Assembly (NCBI GenBank): GCA_964538345.1
Contig: CAZIFF010000012.1
Location: 1-25,184, forward strand
DNA: 25,184 nt
Source of the DNA: JAGOTN01 sp964538345
GTDB lineage: Bacteria > Patescibacteriota > Minisyncoccia > Phycocordibacterales > JAACPR01
Reading direction: 5' to 3'
Shown here: positions 22,839 to 25,184 of the stretch, one piece after another
Numbering within the stretch: position 1 is the stretch's first letter
How the letters are laid out: every line of letters starts with the position of its first letter
Notes under the pieces: generated by a model
What the model was told of the DNA's origin: nothing
Databases searched by the model: none
The model's input: only the letters and a program-made list of their open reading frames with translations
Made by a program: the position numbers and the translations under genes

Positions 22839-24266
22839 ATGGCGGACATGACAGAAGGGAAATACAAAGCAACAATTGGTCTGGAAATTCACGCTGAATT
22901 AAAGACTGAAACAAAGATGTTTTCTACATCTAAAAATAATCCAGATGAAGTGCAACCAAATGCAAATATTCATCCTATTGATTTAGCTCATCCTGGTACA
23001 CTTCCTACTATAAATAAAAAAGCCGTTGAGCATGTGATTCGTGTTGGACTTGCTCTTGGGGGAGAAATTGCAGACTTCACAGAATTTGATCGAAAAAATT
23101 ATTTTTATCCTGATATTCCAAAAGGTTATCAAATTAGTCAGTTTGCATATCCTATAGTTTCTGGGGGAACTTTAAATGGAATTGATTTAACTAGAATTCA
23201 CCTTGAAGAAGATACTGGCCTTTCAAAACACGACAGAGGAGATTTTTCTTTGGTAGATTTTAATCGTGCCGGCGTGCCTCTAATGGAGCTTGTGACAGAG
23301 CCTGTGATTCATAGTGCTCAAGACGCTGTAGAGTTTGCAAAATCTTTTCAAATGCTGTTGAGATATTTGGGAGCAGGTGATGCCAATATGGAAAAAGGTG
23401 AGATGAGAATTGAAGCAAACATTTCTGTTTCTGATACTGATAAGCTTGGTACAAAAGTTGAGGTGAAAAATCTAAATTCATTTAAAGTTGTAGAAAAAGC
23501 AATTCAGTATGAAATCGAAAGAATGATTGGGCTTTTGGAGTCTGGAAGAGGAGATGAAATTGTACAAGAAACTCGTGGTTGGGATGAAAATACTGCGCGA
23601 ACTTTTTCTCAAAGAAAAAAAGAAACATCTAATGATTATAGATATTTCCCAGAACCAGATTTACCAAAAATGAATTTGCATGAAGTTTTTGATTTGGAAA
23701 AAATGCGTGTTGAATTGCCGGAGTTGCCTTGGGAGAGAAAGGATAGATTGATTAATGATTTTGGAATTGCGGAAATGGCCGCTGGTATTTTTGTGACAAA
23801 TGAAAATTTTGCGAAATTTTTTGATGAAGTTGTTGCAGGGAAAAGTGCGCAAGCAGATAAAGATTTTATTAAAACTGCCGCAAACTATATTACGTCTGAT
23901 TTGATTGCTTTAATGAAGGACGGACAAAACTTTCCTGAAGTAGAAAGCTTTAAAAAGCTTGTGGAAATGATTTTGAAAAATGAAGTTTCATCTCGCGGTG
24001 CAAAAGATATTTTGGCGATAATGGTAGTAGATGGTGGGGATCCTGAAAAGATTGCAGATGAAAAAGGTTTGAAACAACAAAGTGATACTGGTGCACTAGA
24101 AAAAATTATTGAACAGGTAATTTCTGAAAATCAAAAAGTTGTTGAAGAATATAAAGCTGGAAAAGAAGCATCGCTTCAATTTTTAATAGGGCAAGGTATG
24201 AAGCTTTCTCGTGGCGCTGCGAATCCTCAGGTGTTGAAGGATTTGTTTATAGACAAGTTGTCTTAA
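22839..24266 (+). CDS. gatB: Asp-tRNA(Asn)/Glu-tRNA(Gln) amidotransferase subunit B
   Basis: GatB is the kinase and tRNA-binding subunit of the GatCAB amidotransferase, which makes Gln-tRNA(Gln) and Asn-tRNA(Asn) from misacylated precursors. The 475 residues contain YKATIGLEIHAELKT, DFTEFDRKNYFYPDIPKGYQISQF, HLEEDTGLSKHD, DFNRAGVPLMELVTEP, GEMRIEANISV, KVEVKNLNSF, ETRGWDENT and SNDYRYFPEPDLP. The C-terminal YqeY-like helical tail ends FLIGQGMKLSRGAANPQVLKDLF. gatA and gatC are not in the window. The start may be 22839 or, if the promoter reading is right, 22848 (MTEGKY). Confidence 0.97.
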   Translation: MADMTEGKYKATIGLEIHAELKTETKMFSTSKNNPDEVQPNANIHPIDLAHPGTLPTINKKAVEHVIRVGLALGGEIADFTEFDRKNYFYPDIPKGYQISQFAYPIVSGGTLNGIDLTRIHLEEDTGLSKHDRGDFSLVDFNRAGVPLMELVTEPVIHSAQDAVEFAKSFQMLLRYLGAGDANMEKGEMRIEANISVSDTDKLGTKVEVKNLNSFKVVEKAIQYEIERMIGLLESGRGDEIVQETRGWDENTARTFSQRKKETSNDYRYFPEPDLPKMNLHEVFDLEKMRVELPELPWERKDRLINDFGIAEMAAGIFVTNENFAKFFDEVVAGKSAQADKDFIKTAANYITSDLIALMKDGQNFPEVESFKKLVEMILKNEVSSRGAKDILAIMVVDGGDPEKIADEKGLKQQSDTGALEKIIEQVISENQKVVEEYKAGKEASLQFLIGQGMKLSRGAANPQVLKDLFIDKLS

Positions 24267-24339
24267 TTGTGTTATTTTATAGAAAATATTATGGCGATAA
24301 GGTAGTCCTCTAATATTCAGTTCTAAAACAAAAAACATA

Positions 24340-24344
24340 AAGGA
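24340..24344 (+). promoter_or_regulatory. Shine-Dalgarno sequence of the 24355 gene
   Basis: AAGGA, 10 bases before the ATG. It is reported because most genes in the window lack such a site, and this gene has a longer leader. Confidence 0.6.
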
Positions 24345-24354
24345 AAAAACTGCT

Positions 24355-24948
24355 ATGAATAAGCAGAAAACCTTAGATAAACAAACGGATAAATTAATAG
24401 CGATGGTGACACAGTGTATGCCAGATTTGGATAGTGACAATATGCAGGAGTGGATTCATAACCCAAAGGGGTTGAATAAAGTGTTGAAGGAAGCTCTCTG
24501 TCCTCCAATTAAACCTCCAATTAAAGTTGGTAGGATGAAATCAAAACACATCATCGACTGCGACGCCTTGCCGTCGATTCCAGACGGCTGGAGCATTGAG
24601 GAACACCGCAAAGGTGGGAAGTTGGAGTGGAATTCCGAAAAGGTTTCCCTCTATCTATCCGAAATTCAGAAGACTGGTCTCATCGTTGGCAACGAGCTCC
24701 GCAAGGAACTCAACCACAAGACAGTCCTGAACGCTTGCGTTCTAGACTATCTGCTCGACAATCCACACCTCATTCCTGAGGATTGGAAAGGAAAGTGTAT
24801 CTTCTTCTGGGGGACTGTTTATCGCCGCCGCAATGGCGGCTTGTTCGTCCGTTACCTCTATTGGAATGGCGGCAGGTGGCGCTGGAGCGTCCGCTGGCTC
24901 GACGGCGACTGGCACTCCAGCGACCCTGCGGTGTGCTCGCAAGATTAG
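24355..24948 (+). CDS. Hypothetical protein of a Parcubacteria-type multicopy family
   Basis: 197 residues, function unknown. The part from about residue 63 (KSKHIIDCDALPSIPDGWSIEEHRKGG) to the end matches a pattern I know from many Parcubacteria genomes: IVGNELRKEL, VLNACVLDYLLDNPHLIPEDWKG, IFFWGTVYR, then a Trp/Arg/Gly-rich tail YLYWNGGRWRWSVRWLDGDW...SSDPAV. Such genes often occur in several near-identical copies; this is from memory and not tested here. Base composition changes inside the gene: the first ~60 codons are AT-rich like the genome, while the rest is clearly GC-richer. There is no signal peptide or membrane segment. A Shine-Dalgarno sequence and a strong terminator frame it as its own unit. 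Confidence 0.8.
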   Translation: MNKQKTLDKQTDKLIAMVTQCMPDLDSDNMQEWIHNPKGLNKVLKEALCPPIKPPIKVGRMKSKHIIDCDALPSIPDGWSIEEHRKGGKLEWNSEKVSLYLSEIQKTGLIVGNELRKELNHKTVLNACVLDYLLDNPHLIPEDWKGKCIFFWGTVYRRRNGGLFVRYLYWNGGRWRWSVRWLDGDWHSSDPAVCSQD

Positions 24949-24978
24949 TACTAAGATCTTTGGTCTTGTGTCCTCTGT

Positions 24979-24995
24979 GATACTTTGACCTTAGA
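24979..24995 (+). repeat. Intergenic repeat, weak copy 3
   Basis: GATACTTTGACCTTAG resembles the core of the repeats at 13600 and 14215 (13 of 15 positions against copy 1). It also follows a hypothetical gene. Confidence 0.3.
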
Positions 24996-25047
24996 ACTTA
25001 GGATCGTGGTATTTCCACCAAACGCTTTTCGGAATAGCGTCAAACCG

Positions 25048-25080
25048 AAACCCAACATCACAAGTGTTGGGTTTTAACTT
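25048..25080 (+). terminator. Rho-independent terminator after the 24355 gene
   Basis: A 10-bp perfect stem (25048-25057 with 25065-25074) has a 7-base loop, followed on the plus strand by TTAACTTTTTT. The A-rich left side also allows some use on the minus strand. Confidence 0.85.
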
Positions 25081-25089
25081 TTTTATTTA

Positions 25090-25098
25090 TGCTAAAAT
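25090..25098 (+). promoter_or_regulatory. Extended -10 promoter of gap
   Basis: TGC-TAAAAT lies between the preceding terminator and the gap ATG. The expected start near 25105 leaves a leader of about 21 bases without a clear Shine-Dalgarno sequence. Confidence 0.55.
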
Positions 25099-25125
25099 AT
25101 TTAAGTTAAAATAAAGTTAATTATT

Positions 25126-25184
25126 ATGGCTATAAAAGTTGCGATAAATGGTTTTGGTAGAATTGGGCGAGCGTTTTTTAGATT
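25126..25184 (+). CDS. gap: Glyceraldehyde-3-phosphate dehydrogenase, N-terminal fragment
   Basis: Only the first 19 codons are inside the window: MAIKVAINGFGRIGRAFFR. This is the NAD-binding start of type I GAPDH (INGFGRIGR), the glycolytic enzyme that oxidises glyceraldehyde-3-phosphate to 1,3-bisphosphoglycerate. The frame runs off the right edge without interruption. Confidence 0.93.
   Translation, partial: MAIKVAINGFGRIGRAFFR

Noticed and set aside
24742..24942. Minus-strand open frame with Ala/Pro-rich product
   Set aside because: It is the shadow of the GC-rich part of the 24355 gene.
1..25184. CRISPR arrays, insertion sequences, prophage genes
   Set aside because: No regularly spaced repeats, transposase motifs or phage structural genes were seen.
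1..25184. Alternative genetic code with UGA as glycine
   Set aside because: Several well-defined genes end in UGA at the expected family length, and no in-frame UGA occurs in conserved genes.

Overview
The window looks like chromosomal DNA of a candidate phyla radiation (Patescibacteria) bacterium, most likely of the Parcubacteria group. The reasons are its low GC content, tight packing, a compact type IV pilus cluster, a large VirD4/HerA-like ATPase of a kind common in these genomes, and a terminal small protein (24355-24948) that I recognise as a Parcubacteria-type multicopy hypothetical family. UGA is used as an ordinary stop codon (for example ending pilN, comF and pilB), so this is not a UGA-recoded lineage such as Gracilibacteria. 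The lineage assignment is an inference from gene content; no 16S rRNA gene is present.

Layout. Positions 1-251 hold the 3' end of a gene that may encode a TrmB-like regulator, ended by a bidirectional terminator. Positions 259-1142 (minus strand) carry tmRNA (ssrA) and smpB, the ribosome-rescue pair. A small exported protein (1236-1847, minus) diverges from ftsH (1924-3891, plus), and a tRNA-Ile with anticodon UAU follows ftsH. Positions 3980-4350 have no clear protein gene but contain two minus-strand terminators and a promoter, which suggests an unidentified non-coding RNA. Then on the minus strand come a hypothetical gene, recG, and a 919-residue FtsK/VirD4-like ATPase. The ATPase diverges from a highly charged 588-residue protein. 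An accessory stretch (11640-14403) holds a bile-acid/sodium-symporter-like permease, a small unknown protein, a CYTH-domain protein, another unknown protein, and tRNA-Ser(GCU). A small metal-binding-type protein and comF follow on the minus strand.

The right half is dominated by a plus-strand type IV pilus cluster: pilM, pilN, pilO, a PilP-position protein, pilB, a CheY-like receiver, pilT and pilC (15580-22823). These would form the inner-membrane assembly platform, the extension and retraction motors, and perhaps a dedicated regulator. No pilin, prepilin peptidase or secretin gene is in the window. gatB, the Parcubacteria-type hypothetical gene, and the first codons of glyceraldehyde-3-phosphate dehydrogenase follow.

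The most consistent non-coding signal is how genes start. Many have an extended -10 box (TG-N-TATAAT type) only 6-14 bases before the ATG and no Shine-Dalgarno sequence, which predicts leaderless or nearly leaderless mRNAs. Only the gene at 24355 has a clear Shine-Dalgarno. Other points worth checking are the unidentified minus-strand RNA near 4000-4277, a perfect GC-rich palindrome embedded in frame in comF, the tRNA-Ile(UAU), two compact divergent promoters, and a short intergenic repeat present in three places.
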